A stretch of 64,000 nt of DNA from Streptomyces endocoffeicus (lineage in GTDB: Bacteria; Actinomycetota; Actinomycetes; Streptomycetales; Streptomycetaceae), in contig NZ_JAERRG010000010.1 in the NCBI RefSeq assembly GCF_016741935.1, positions 62,001 through 126,000 on the forward strand, written 5' to 3'. A program made the translations under genes and the position numbers. Positions 24,281 through 36,989 of this stretch are shown piece after piece (position 1 is the first letter of the stretch; each line of letters starts with the position of its first letter). The notes under the pieces are model-generated. The model saw only the letters and a program-made list of their open reading frames with translations. It made no database searches and had not been told where the DNA came from.

Positions 24281-25090
24281 GTGAGTGTGCTCGACGAGAT
24301 CATCGACGGAGTCCGTGCCGACCTCGCGGAGCGGCAGGCGCGCGTCGCCCTCGACGAGCTCAAGGAGCGGGCGGCCAAGGCCCAGCCGGCGAAGGACGGT
24401 GTCGCGGCGCTCAAGGGCGACAGCGTCAAGGTGATCTGCGAGGTCAAGCGGTCCAGCCCCTCCAAGGGCGCGCTCGCCGCGATCGCCGACCCCGCGGGGC
24501 TCGCCGCGGACTACGAGGCGGGCGGCGCGGCCGTGATCAGCGTGCTGACCGAGCAGCGCCGCTTCGGCGGATCGCTGGCCGACCTGGAAGCCGTAAGGGC
24601 GAAGGTCGACATTCCGGTGCTCCGTAAGGACTTCATCGTCACCTCGTACCAGCTGTGGGAGGCGCGGGCGCACGGCGCCGACGTCATCCTGCTGATCGTC
24701 GCCGCGCTGGAGCAGCAGGCGCTGGTCTCGCTCATCGAGCGGGCCGAGTCGATCGGGCTGACGCCGGTGGTCGAGGTGCACGACGAGGAGGAGACCGCCC
24801 GTGCGGTCGACGCCGGGGCCCGGGTGATCGGCGTCAACGCGCGCGACCTCAAGACCCTCCAGGTGGACCGCTCGAACTTCGCCCGGATCGCACCGGAGAT
24901 CCCGGACCATATCGTCAAGATCGCGGAGTCCGGGGTGCGCGGCCCGCACGACCTGATCGCCTACGCCAACGACGGCGCGGACGCGGTGCTGGTCGGCGAG
25001 TCCCTGGTGACCGGGCGCGACCCCAAGGCCGCGGTGGCCGATCTGGTGGCGGCGGGCGCCCATCCGGCGCTGCGCCACGGCCGGGACTGA
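24281..25090 (+). CDS. trpC: Indole-3-glycerol phosphate synthase
   Basis: TrpC closes the indole ring by decarboxylation of CdRP. The 269-residue TIM barrel starts at GTG 24281 after GGAAGGGGG; the open frame upstream is non-conserved. Catalytic and binding motifs are CEVKRSSPSKG, PVLRKDFIVTSYQLWEAR, GVNARDLKTLQVD, IAESGVRGPHD and DAVLVGESLV. It is monofunctional, without a TrpF domain, consistent with PriA taking that step. It is followed by trpM, trpB and trpA in the same direction. Confidence 0.95.
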   Translation: MSVLDEIIDGVRADLAERQARVALDELKERAAKAQPAKDGVAALKGDSVKVICEVKRSSPSKGALAAIADPAGLAADYEAGGAAVISVLTEQRRFGGSLADLEAVRAKVDIPVLRKDFIVTSYQLWEARAHGADVILLIVAALEQQALVSLIERAESIGLTPVVEVHDEEETARAVDAGARVIGVNARDLKTLQVDRSNFARIAPEIPDHIVKIAESGVRGPHDLIAYANDGADAVLVGESLVTGRDPKAAVADLVAAGAHPALRHGRD

Positions 25091-25113
25091 CGACGGGGCG
25101 GGATCGGCGGACC

Positions 25114-25266
25114 ATGGAGACGTACGCGCGCCTGGCACGGGGCTGTCGGCCCCGGGGCTGCCGCGCGCCCGCGAGGCGGGTGCGGGGGCGGCGCGTGCGC
25201 TACCACATCGGATGCGAGCCGGGGCAGATCAACGGGCGGCGATGGCGCCGGGCGGCAGTGCGCTGA
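25114..25266 (+). CDS. trpM: TrpM-like tryptophan biosynthesis modulator
   Basis: This is a 50-residue, strongly basic peptide between trpC and trpB. It reads METYARLARGCRPRGCRAPA and then RRVRYHIGCEPGQINGRRW. A small Arg-rich protein in exactly this place, TrpM of S. coelicolor, was reported to modulate tryptophan synthesis and development; the call rests on position, size and the GCRPRGCRAPARR character recalled from that family. The three cysteines could bind metal or form disulfides. The start lacks a strong Shine-Dalgarno (GGATCGGCGG upstream), so translational coupling to trpC 23 bases away is likely. Confidence 0.75.
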   Translation: METYARLARGCRPRGCRAPARRVRGRRVRYHIGCEPGQINGRRWRRAAVR

Positions 25267-25355
25267 GCGCACACCGCACGCTTTCCCATCCATCCCACCC
25301 GTAGTGGGCCATCCCATCTGTCGCGGGGCGCTGCCCCGATCGAGGAGTACGTCGC

Positions 25356-26603
25356 ATGTCCTCTGATTTCTTCATCCCTGACCTCGAGGGCCAGGTGCCC
25401 AGCGCCGAGGGGTATTTCGGTGCCTTCGGCGGCAAGTTCATCCCCGAGGCGCTCGTCGCCGCGGTCGACGAGGTCGCCGCCGAGTACGAGAAGGCCAAGG
25501 CGGACCCCGCCTTCGCGGCCGAGCTCGAGGATCTGCTGGTCAACTACACCGGCCGGCCCAGCGCGCTGACCGAGGCGTCGCGGTTCGCCGAGCACGCCGG
25601 GGGCGCCCGGGTCTTCCTCAAGCGGGAGGACCTCAACCACACCGGGTCCCACAAGATCAACAACGTGCTGGGGCAGGCCCTGCTCACCAAGCGGATGGGC
25701 AAGTCCCGCGTCATCGCCGAGACCGGCGCCGGTCAGCACGGGGTGGCCACGGCCACCGCGTGCGCGCTGTTCGGGCTCGAGTGCACCATTTACATGGGCG
25801 AGATCGACACCCGGCGGCAGGCGCTCAACGTGGCGCGGATGCGGATGCTGGGCGCCGAGGTCATCGCCGTGAAGTCCGGCAGCCGCACCCTCAAGGACGC
25901 CATCAACGAGGCGTTCCGGGACTGGGTCGCCAATGTGGACCGCACCCACTACCTCTTCGGCACCGTGGCCGGACCCCACCCCTTCCCGGCGCTGGTGCGC
26001 GACTTCCACCGGGTGATCGGCGTGGAGGCGCGGCGGCAGATCCTGGAGCGGACCGGTCGGCTGCCGGACGCGGTCGCGGCCTGCGTGGGCGGCGGATCCA
26101 ACGCGATCGGGCTGTTCCACGCCTTCCTGCCGGACGAGGGCGTGCGGATCGTCGGCTTCGAGCCCGCCGGGCACGGCGTGGCCACCGGGGAGCACGCGGC
26201 CACGCTGAGCCAGGGCGAGCCCGGGATCCTGCACGGCTCCCGGTCCTACGTCCTCCAGGACGAGGACGGCCAGATCACCGAGCCGTACTCGATCTCGGCC
26301 GGTCTCGACTACCCGGGCGTCGGCCCTGAGCACGCGTATCTGAAGGACATCGGCCGCGCCGAGTACCGGGCGGTCACCGACGACGAGGCCATGCGGGCGC
26401 TGCGGCTGCTCTCGGAAACCGAGGGCATCATCCCGGCGATCGAGAGCGCCCACGCGCTCGCGGGCGCCCTGGACCTCGGCCGGGAGCTGGGGAGCGACGG
26501 CCTGGTGCTGGTCAATCTCTCCGGGCGCGGTGACAAGGACATGGACACGGCGGCCCAGTACTTCGGGCTCTACGACCAGCAGGGCGACGAGGGGGCGAAG
26601 TGA
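25356..26603 (+). CDS. trpB: Tryptophan synthase beta chain
   Basis: TrpB condenses indole with serine using PLP. The 415-residue protein is the canonical TrpB1 type: GYFGAFGGKFIPEAL near the N-terminus, the PLP lysine in HTGSHKINNVLGQALL, AETGAGQHGVATA, the GGGSNAIG phosphate loop and VNLSGRGDKDMDT at the end. ATG has CGAGGAG upstream. TrpA starts in its stop codon, ensuring paired synthesis of the alpha-2-beta-2 complex. Confidence 0.96.
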   Translation: MSSDFFIPDLEGQVPSAEGYFGAFGGKFIPEALVAAVDEVAAEYEKAKADPAFAAELEDLLVNYTGRPSALTEASRFAEHAGGARVFLKREDLNHTGSHKINNVLGQALLTKRMGKSRVIAETGAGQHGVATATACALFGLECTIYMGEIDTRRQALNVARMRMLGAEVIAVKSGSRTLKDAINEAFRDWVANVDRTHYLFGTVAGPHPFPALVRDFHRVIGVEARRQILERTGRLPDAVAACVGGGSNAIGLFHAFLPDEGVRIVGFEPAGHGVATGEHAATLSQGEPGILHGSRSYVLQDEDGQITEPYSISAGLDYPGVGPEHAYLKDIGRAEYRAVTDDEAMRALRLLSETEGIIPAIESAHALAGALDLGRELGSDGLVLVNLSGRGDKDMDTAAQYFGLYDQQGDEGAK

Positions 26604-27421
26604 TGGCCGGGAACCTGGAACTGCTGGGGTCCGTCCTGGCGGGCGCCAAGGACGAGGGGCGCGCCGCGCTCGTCGGCTATCTGCCCGCCGGTTTCCCCAC
26701 CATCGACGGCGCGGTGGACGCGATGACCGCCATGATCGAGGGCGGCTGCGACATCGTCGAGGTCGGGCTGCCGCACAGCGATCCGGTGCTCGACGGGCCG
26801 GTGATCCAGACCGCCGACGACATCGCGCTGCGCAACGGGGTCCGGATCCGCGATGTGATCCGCACGGTGGGGGAGGTGCACGCCCGCACCGGCGCCCCGA
26901 TCCTGTGCATGACGTACTGGAACCCCGTGGACCGGTACGGCGTCGAGCGGTTCGCCGCCGATCTCGCCGAGGCGGGCGGCGCGGGCTGCATCCTGCCCGA
27001 TCTGCCGGTCGAGGAGTCGGAGATCTGGCGGAAGGCCGCCGAGCAGCACGGTCTGGCGACCGTGTTCGTGGTCGCGCCCAGCAGCCGTGATGAGCGGCTG
27101 GCGAAGATCACGGCGGCGGGCAGCGGTTTCGTCTACGCGGCGTCCCTGATGGGCGTCACCGGAACGAGGGAATCGGTGGGCCAGGAGGCGCGCGCTCTGG
27201 TGGAGCGCACCCGCGCCACCACCTCGCTCCCGGTCTGCGTGGGCCTCGGCGTCTCCAATGCCGTTCAGGCGGCGGAGGTCGCGGTGTTCGCCGACGGGGT
27301 CATCGTGGGCTCGGCCTTCGTCAAGCGGCTGCTGGACGCCGAGGGTGACACCGAGGCCGGTCTGGCGGGGCTGCGCGAGCTCGCGGGTGAGCTGGCGGAG
27401 GGCGTCCGCACCGCCCGTTAG
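26603..27421 (+). CDS. trpA: Tryptophan synthase alpha chain
   Basis: TrpA cleaves indole-3-glycerol phosphate and channels indole to TrpB. The 272-residue barrel starts with the ATG overlapping the trpB stop (a GTG one codon earlier is also possible). Motifs: GYLPAGFPT, the catalytic Glu in DIVEVGLPHSDPVLDGPVIQ, GCILPDLPVEES, and YAASLMGVTGTR. The 3' end GCCCGTTAGAGGGT is duplicated 150 bases downstream, on the far side of repeat copy E. Confidence 0.96.
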   Translation: MAGNLELLGSVLAGAKDEGRAALVGYLPAGFPTIDGAVDAMTAMIEGGCDIVEVGLPHSDPVLDGPVIQTADDIALRNGVRIRDVIRTVGEVHARTGAPILCMTYWNPVDRYGVERFAADLAEAGGAGCILPDLPVEESEIWRKAAEQHGLATVFVVAPSSRDERLAKITAAGSGFVYAASLMGVTGTRESVGQEARALVERTRATTSLPVCVGLGVSNAVQAAEVAVFADGVIVGSAFVKRLLDAEGDTEAGLAGLRELAGELAEGVRTAR

Positions 27422-27550
27422 AGGGTGCCCGACGGATCTTGCCGCCTGCGCGGGCTGCTCCCCTCCCCGCCCCTTCCCGAAACTGGGGCTCCGCCCCAGA
27501 CCCCGCTCCTCAATCGCCGGAGGGGCTGGAAGGCGGGGCTTCGCCAGGAG
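27422..27550 (+). repeat. Dispersed intergenic repeat, copy E (long form), flanked by direct repeats
   Basis: The element has the GTGCCCGACGG head, GCCTGCG-CGGGCTG, CCCCTCCCCGCCCC, the CTGGGGC-TCC-GCCCCAG hairpin (27483-27499) and the CCCCGCTCCTCAA and GGCTGGAAGGC tail shared with copy B. It is bracketed by the 15-base direct repeat CGCCCGTTAGAGGGT at 27412-27426 (spanning the trpA stop) and 27562-27576. Confidence 0.75.
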
Positions 27551-27597
27551 AGCGTCTGCCTCGCCCGTTAGAGGGTCGCTCGTTCGAGGGAACACGG

Positions 27598-27627
27598 GGC
27601 GGAGGAGCTCAGCGGTGCTCCTCCGCC
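27598..27627. terminator. 11-bp perfect hairpin before the DsbA-like gene
   Basis: GGCGGAGGAGC and GCTCCTCCGCC form an 11-bp stem around an 8-base loop, 15 bases before the DsbA-like start. It may terminate the trp operon, or act in the leader of the next gene. No U-tract follows. Confidence 0.5.
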
Positions 27628-27642
27628 TCGTTAGGCGAGGGC

Positions 27643-28461
27643 GTGAGCCAGAGAAACCGTGAGGGAAAGCGCGGCGCCCGAGAGCGCCTGCGGGAACAGC
27701 GCGAGCGGGACCGGGCGCGTGCGAAGCGTAAGCGGACGCTGGGCGTCCTGGGGGCGGTGGTGGCCGTCCTCGGCGCGGCGGTGGGCGTGGGCATGTTCGC
27801 GTCCAGGACCGACGACGACTCGGGGAAGTCGGGCAGCGCCCTGGTGCCGCCGCGCGGAGCCGTCGGCAAGGGACGTCTGGTGATCCCCTCGGGGAAGTCG
27901 GAGAAGCCCGGGCAGGAAGGGAAGGCGGGGAAGGCGGGCCCGGTGACCCTGACGGTCTACGAGGACTTCCGCTGCCCGGGGTGCAAGCAGTTCGAGGACG
28001 TCTTCCGCAAGACCGTCCACGAGCTGCAGGACACCGGCCGGATGAGGGTCGAGTACCACCTGGTGACGATCATCGACGGAAACCTCGGCGGCACCGGTTC
28101 GCTCCGCGCCGCGAACGCGGCGGCCTGCGCCCAGGACAAGGACCCCGCGAAGTTCCGGGCGTACCACGATGTGCTCTACCGCCACCAGTCCCAGGAGACC
28201 CGGGACACCTACGCCGACAACGGCAGGCTGATCAAGCTCGCGGACCAGGTCCCCGGGCTGGTCACGCCCGCCTTCCGGCGTTGCGTCGAGGACGGCCGGC
28301 ACGACGCCTGGGTGCGCAAGTCCAACGACGTCTTCGCCCACTCCGGCTACGCCTCCACGCCGACCGTGCTGCTGGGCGGAAAGTCGGTCTACGGCGACCC
28401 CAAGAAGCCGCTGAGCCCCAACAAGCTCAAGCGCATGGTCCTCGCGGCGGCCCGCGACTGA
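27643..28461 (+). CDS. DsbA-like thioredoxin-fold protein, membrane-anchored
   Basis: The GTG at 27643 after AGGCGAGGGC gives 272 residues. A very basic cytoplasmic head (RGARERLREQRERDRARAKR) precedes one membrane helix at about residues 34-50 (LGVLGAVVAVLGAAVGVGMF). The external thioredoxin-fold domain contains EDFRCPGCKQ with the redox pair C111-C114, and the cis-Pro region STPTVLLGGKSVYGD. This is the DsbA/thioredoxin_4 family; it probably acts in disulfide handling of exported proteins. Two other Cys (ACAQD, RRCVED) resemble those of mycobacterial DsbA-like proteins. It lies just upstream of lgt. Confidence 0.88.
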   Translation: MSQRNREGKRGARERLREQRERDRARAKRKRTLGVLGAVVAVLGAAVGVGMFASRTDDDSGKSGSALVPPRGAVGKGRLVIPSGKSEKPGQEGKAGKAGPVTLTVYEDFRCPGCKQFEDVFRKTVHELQDTGRMRVEYHLVTIIDGNLGGTGSLRAANAAACAQDKDPAKFRAYHDVLYRHQSQETRDTYADNGRLIKLADQVPGLVTPAFRRCVEDGRHDAWVRKSNDVFAHSGYASTPTVLLGGKSVYGDPKKPLSPNKLKRMVLAAARD

Positions 28462-28531
28462 TCCTTGTTACGCAGCCGTTGCCGGGTGGGTTGCCGCATC
28501 TCCCGCCCGGCACGGTAGCGTCGGTCCTGTC

Positions 28532-29515
28532 ATGGACCTCCTCGCTTACATTCCCAGCCCCTCGTCCGGCGTGATCTATCTCGGTCCGGTCCCGCTGCGC
28601 GGCTATGCCTTCTGCATCATCATCGGCGTCTTTGTCGCGGTCTGGTACGGCGGGCGGCGCTGGGTCGCCCGTGGCGGCCGGGTCGGCACCGTCGCCGACA
28701 TCGCCGTCTGGGCGGTGCCCTTCGGTCTGGTCGGCGGCCGCCTCTACCACGTCATCACCGACTACGAGCTGTACTTCACCGACGGCCGTGACTGGGTGGA
28801 CGCCTTCAAGATCTGGCAGGGCGGCCTGGGGATCTGGGGGGCCATCGCGCTGGGCGCGCTCGGCGCCTGGATCGGCTGCCGCCGCCGGGGGATCCCGCTC
28901 CCGGCGTACGCCGACGCCATCGCCCCCGGAATCGCCTTCGCCCAGGCCATCGGGCGCTGGGGCAACTGGTTCAACCAGGAGCTGTACGGCAAGGCCACCA
29001 CGCTGCCCTGGGCGCTGAAGATCGACGGTGACGCCGACGCGGGCCGGGTGGCCGGCACGTACCACCCGACCTTCCTGTACGAGTCGCTGTGGTGCGTCGG
29101 TGTGGCGCTGCTGGTGATCTGGGCGGACCGCCGCTTCAAGCTGGGGCATGGCCGGGCGTTTGCCCTCTACGTCGCGGCGTACACCGTGGGCCGCTTCTGG
29201 ATCGAGTACCTCCGGGTGGACGACGCCCACCATGTGCTGGGGCTGCGGCTCAACAACTGGACGTCCGTCGTGGTCTTCCTGGCCGCGGTGGCCTATCTGG
29301 TGATCTCCGCGAAGCGGTCCCCGGGCCGCGAGGAGGTCGTGGAACCGGCCGCGGCCGAGGACGGCGCGGCCCCGGTCCCCGAGACGAGCGGCGACGCCAC
29401 GACCAAGAGCGACGTCACGACCAAGAGCGCGGCCGAGGAGGCCAAGGGCGACGGCGCGGACGCGGACGAGGCCGGTGCGATGGCCGCCGAGGCGGAGCCC
29501 ACCAAGAATCCCTGA
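28532..29515 (+). CDS. lgt: Prolipoprotein diacylglyceryl transferase
   Basis: Lgt transfers diacylglycerol from phosphatidylglycerol to the lipobox Cys of prelipoproteins. The 327-residue integral membrane protein contains PVPLRGYAFCIIIGV, GGRLYHVITDYELYF with the His of the active region, WQGGLGIWGA and the signature GRWGNWFNQELYG, plus about seven membrane helices. A 55-residue hydrophilic C-terminal tail rich in Ala, Glu, Thr and Lys (TKSDVTTKSAAEEAKG) extends beyond the family core, as is common in actinomycetes. At least two lipoproteins encoded here (LivK and the one at 63.5 kb) would be substrates. Confidence 0.95.
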   Translation: MDLLAYIPSPSSGVIYLGPVPLRGYAFCIIIGVFVAVWYGGRRWVARGGRVGTVADIAVWAVPFGLVGGRLYHVITDYELYFTDGRDWVDAFKIWQGGLGIWGAIALGALGAWIGCRRRGIPLPAYADAIAPGIAFAQAIGRWGNWFNQELYGKATTLPWALKIDGDADAGRVAGTYHPTFLYESLWCVGVALLVIWADRRFKLGHGRAFALYVAAYTVGRFWIEYLRVDDAHHVLGLRLNNWTSVVVFLAAVAYLVISAKRSPGREEVVEPAAAEDGAAPVPETSGDATTKSDVTTKSAAEEAKGDGADADEAGAMAAEAEPTKNP

Positions 29516-29537
29516 CGCGCGCCTAGGTGCGCCCATC

Positions 29538-29569
29538 GGGCCGCCGGACCCCTCGGGGTTTGGCGGCCC
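29538..29569 (+). terminator. Terminator hairpin after lgt
   Basis: GGGCCGCC pairs with GGCGGCCC, with a nested ACCCC/GGGGT pairing inside, forming a long stem 22 bases after the lgt stop, followed by TTCTG. Confidence 0.75.
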
Positions 29570-29703
29570 TTCTGCGTTTGCGCAGGTCAGCGAGGTAAGT
29601 TCGGCCTTCCTTGCTGGCGGAGCGGGGGAATTCGTGCGTACCTTCGAACCGTTGGGGTGAGGGCCGCATCGCCACACCCTTCTCGAAGGGAGCACATCTT
29701 CAT

Positions 29704-30435
29704 ATGTCCGTCATTGACAGCGCCGAGTCACCGCACATCGCCCACCGCGACAACCACACCCACCGTGATGTGAACGGCGGCTGGCTGCGCCCCGCCGTCT
29801 TCGGGGCCATGGACGGACTGGTCTCCAACCTGGCGCTGATGACCGGTGTGGCCGGTGGCGCCGTGGACCGGCAGACCATCGTGATCACCGGTCTCGCGGG
29901 CCTCGCGGCCGGTGCCTTCTCGATGGCCGCCGGTGAGTACACCTCCGTCGCCTCCCAGCGCGAGCTGGTCCAGGCCGAGCTGGAGGTGGAGCGGCGCGAG
30001 CTGCGCAAGCACCCGGTGGACGAGCTGGAGGAGCTGGCCGCGCTCTACGAGTCGCGCGGGGTGGAGCCGGCCCTGGCCCGTGAGGTGGCCGAGCAGCTCT
30101 CCCGCGACCCCGAGCAGGCGCTGGAGATACACGCCCGCGAGGAGCTGGGCGTGAACCCGGACGATCTGCCGTCGCCGCTGGTCGCGGCGGTGTCCTCGTT
30201 CGGCTCCTTCGCGCTGGGCGCGCTGCTGCCGGTGCTGCCGTATCTGCTGGGCGCCTCGGCGCTGTGGCCGGCCCTGCTGCTGGCGCTGATCGGGCTCTTC
30301 GGATGCGGTGCGGTGGTGGCGCGGGTGACCGCCCGGAGCTGGTGGTACAGCGGGCTGCGGCAGCTGGCGCTGGGTGGCGCGGCGGCGGGTGTGACCTATG
30401 CCCTGGGCGCTTTCTTCGGAACGGCCGTAGGATGA
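29704..30435 (+). CDS. VIT1/CCC1 family transporter
   Basis: This 243-residue protein of the vacuolar iron transporter family has VFGAMDGLVSNLALMTGVAGG as the first helix, AGAFSMAAGEYTSVASQRE as the second with the conserved Met/Gly/Glu, a Glu-rich cytoplasmic metal-binding insert (ERRELRKHPVDELEELAALY), and three C-terminal helices. Family members export Fe2+ or Mn2+. The ATG at 29704 is preceded by GAAGGGAGC. No iron-box or Mn-riboswitch was recognised upstream. Confidence 0.88.
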   Translation: MSVIDSAESPHIAHRDNHTHRDVNGGWLRPAVFGAMDGLVSNLALMTGVAGGAVDRQTIVITGLAGLAAGAFSMAAGEYTSVASQRELVQAELEVERRELRKHPVDELEELAALYESRGVEPALAREVAEQLSRDPEQALEIHAREELGVNPDDLPSPLVAAVSSFGSFALGALLPVLPYLLGASALWPALLLALIGLFGCGAVVARVTARSWWYSGLRQLALGGAAAGVTYALGAFFGTAVG

Positions 30436-30654
30436 CGGTCATACGGTGAGCCGCATAATCACGCCGTTACTCCTCGGTTTCGATCCTTTTACGGGCGGGC
30501 ATAAGCCCGAAGCGCTTGGGCAGTGTCGCCCGATCCGCGCCATGGCGACGCCGGTCGCCCCATCCCCAATGCCCGTACTGCCTTACCTCACCCCACCCCT
30601 GGGGTGTCCGCATGATGAAACGGAACTTCCGCTTCCTGAGATTCACCCCATCAT

Positions 30655-30670
30655 GTAACCTGCACGAAAT
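30655..30670 (+). promoter_or_regulatory. GlnR-like half box upstream of gltB
   Basis: GTAAC, six bases, GAAAT matches the gTnAC-N6-GaAAc half-box pattern of the actinomycete nitrogen regulator GlnR and lies 66 bases before gltB, a nitrogen-assimilation gene. Only one half box is convincing, so this is tentative. The rest of the 300-base gap (30436-30735) shows only small palindromes (CGGAACTTCCG) and no convincing gene. Confidence 0.3.
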
Positions 30671-30735
30671 TCTCGCGGAGGGCCAACGTCGTCCCTCGGC
30701 ACACGCAAAATGCCATGACGACGACGGGAGAGCCG

Positions 30736-35278
<4,543 letters not shown>

Positions 35279-35286
<8 letters not shown>

Positions 35287-36739
35287 CCCCAAGGGCTTCC
35301 TGAGCACTGACCGCGAGGTCGCCGAGACCCGCCCGGTGGAGACGCGCGTCAAGGACTGGAACGAGGTCTACGTCCCCGGTTCGCTGCTGCCGATCATCAG
35401 CAAGCAGGCCGGCCGGTGCATGGACTGCGGCATCCCGTTCTGCCACAACGGCTGTCCGCTCGGAAACCTCATCCCCGAGTGGAACGACTACGCCTACCGG
35501 GAGGACTGGCGCGAGGCCAGCGAGCGGCTGCACGCGACCAACAACTTCCCCGAGTTCACCGGGCGGCTGTGCCCCGCCCCGTGCGAGTCGGCCTGTGTGC
35601 TCGGCATCAACCAGCCGGCGGTGACCATCAAGAACGTCGAGGTCACCATCATCGACAAGGCGTGGGACTCCGGTGACGTCACCCCGCAGCCGCCCGAGCG
35701 GCTCAGCGGCAAGACCGTCGCCGTGATCGGCTCGGGTCCGGCGGGCCTGGCCGCCGCCCAGCAGCTCACCCGGGCCGGTCACACGGTCGCCGTCTATGAG
35801 CGGGCCGACCGCATCGGCGGGCTGCTGCGCTACGGCATCCCCGAGTTCAAGATGGAGAAGCGGCACATCAACCGCCGTATCGAGCAGATGCGCGCGGAGG
35901 GCACCAAGTTCCGCACCGAGACCGAGATCGGCCGCGACATCGACGCCGCCAAGCTGCGCAAGCGGTACGACGCCGTGGTCATCGCGGCCGGCGCCACCAC
36001 CTCGCGCGACCTGCCGGCCCCGGGCCGGGAGCTGAACGGCATCCACTTCGCGATGGAGTACCTGCCGCTCGCCAACAAGGTGCAGGAGGGCGACCTCACC
36101 ACGGCGCCCATCACCGCCGAGGGCAAGCACGTCGTGGTCATCGGCGGCGGCGACACCGGCGCGGACTGCGTCGGCACCGCCCACCGGCAGGGCGCCGCCT
36201 CCGTCACCCAGCTGGAGATCATGCCCCGGCCGGGCGAGGAGCGGCACGCGGGCCAGCCCTGGCCGACCTTCCCGATGCTCTACAAGGTCACCTCGGCGCA
36301 CGAGGAGGGCGGTGAGCGGATCTACTCCGTCTCCACCACCCACTTCGAGGGCGACGAGGACGGCAATGTCCAGTGGCTGCACCTGATCGAGGTGGAGTTC
36401 AAGGACGGCAAGCTGGAGCAGAAGCCGGGCACCGAGCGGAAGATCCCGGCCCAGCTGGTCACCCTCGCCATGGGCTTCACCGGCACCGACCAGAAGAACG
36501 GCCTGGTCGAGCAGTTCGGCCTGGAGCTGGACGAGCGCGGCAACATCGCGCGCGATGCCGACTTCGCCACCAATGTGCCGGGTGTCTTCGTGGCCGGTGA
36601 CGCGGGCCGCGGCCAGTCGCTGATCGTCTGGGCCATCGCCGAGGGCCGCTCCGCGGCGCGCGGGGTGGACCGCTATCTGGCCGGGGCCAGCGAACTGCCC
36701 GCCCCGATCCGCCCCACCGACCGGGCCCTCATGGTCTGA
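35279..36739 (+). CDS. gltD: Glutamate synthase small subunit
   Basis: GltD passes electrons from NADPH through FAD and two 4Fe-4S clusters to GltB. The 486-residue protein has the N-terminal cluster cysteines in CMDCGIPFCHNGCPLGN and LCPAPCESACVLG, the FAD site VAVIGSGPAGLAAAQ, the NADPH site VVVIGGGDTGADC, and the C-terminal GVFVAGDAGRGQSLIVWAI. The start overlaps the gltB stop, so the two subunits are translationally coupled. A terminator follows. Confidence 0.96.
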
Positions 36740-36797
36740 CCCGGTCCTCCCGGCTTTCCCGGATCTCCGCCCGTACAACGGCGTACGGACCGGCCGC

Positions 36798-36835
36798 GCG
36801 GCGCCTTCCCCCTCCCGACCGGGGGTAGGCGCCGC
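36798..36835 (+). terminator. Terminator hairpin after gltD
   Basis: GCGGCGCC-TT-CCCCC pairs with GGGGG-TA-GGCGCCGC around an 8-base loop, giving a 15-position stem with a single T-T mismatch, 58 bases after the gltD stop. A tandem TCGCTCGTTCGCTCG array follows at about 36855-36900. Confidence 0.7.
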
Positions 36836-36934
36836 GTGGCGTTTCGGCCGGCGTTCGCTCGGGTCGCTCGTTCGCTCGAGTCGCTCGTTCGCTCGGGTCG
36901 CCTGACCGCTGACCGAACCAGTTGACCAGGTCGT

Positions 36935-36963
36935 TTGACATTCCCTCAGACGCGTTCCACCAT
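36935..36963 (+). promoter_or_regulatory. Sigma-70-type promoter for the GntR/ABC operon
   Basis: TTGACA at 36935-36940 matches the -35 consensus exactly; with a 17-base spacer, CACCAT at 36958-36963 serves as a weak -10. It lies about 27 bases before the GntR start and directly before the palindromic operator. Confidence 0.5.
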
Positions 36964-36968
36964 CATTC

Positions 36969-36984
36969 CACTAACTGATTAGTG
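36969..36984. promoter_or_regulatory. Palindromic operator CACTAA-N4-TTAGTG
   Basis: This dyad sits just downstream of the predicted -10 and six bases before the GntR start codon. A dimeric YtrA-type regulator bound here would block transcription of its own operon; autoregulation is inferred from position. Confidence 0.5.
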
Positions 36985-36989
36985 AAAGG

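Noticed and set aside
30446..30658. A possible 70-residue protein between the VIT transporter and gltB
   Set aside because: No ribosome site, no recognisable motif, and it overlaps small palindromes that look regulatory.
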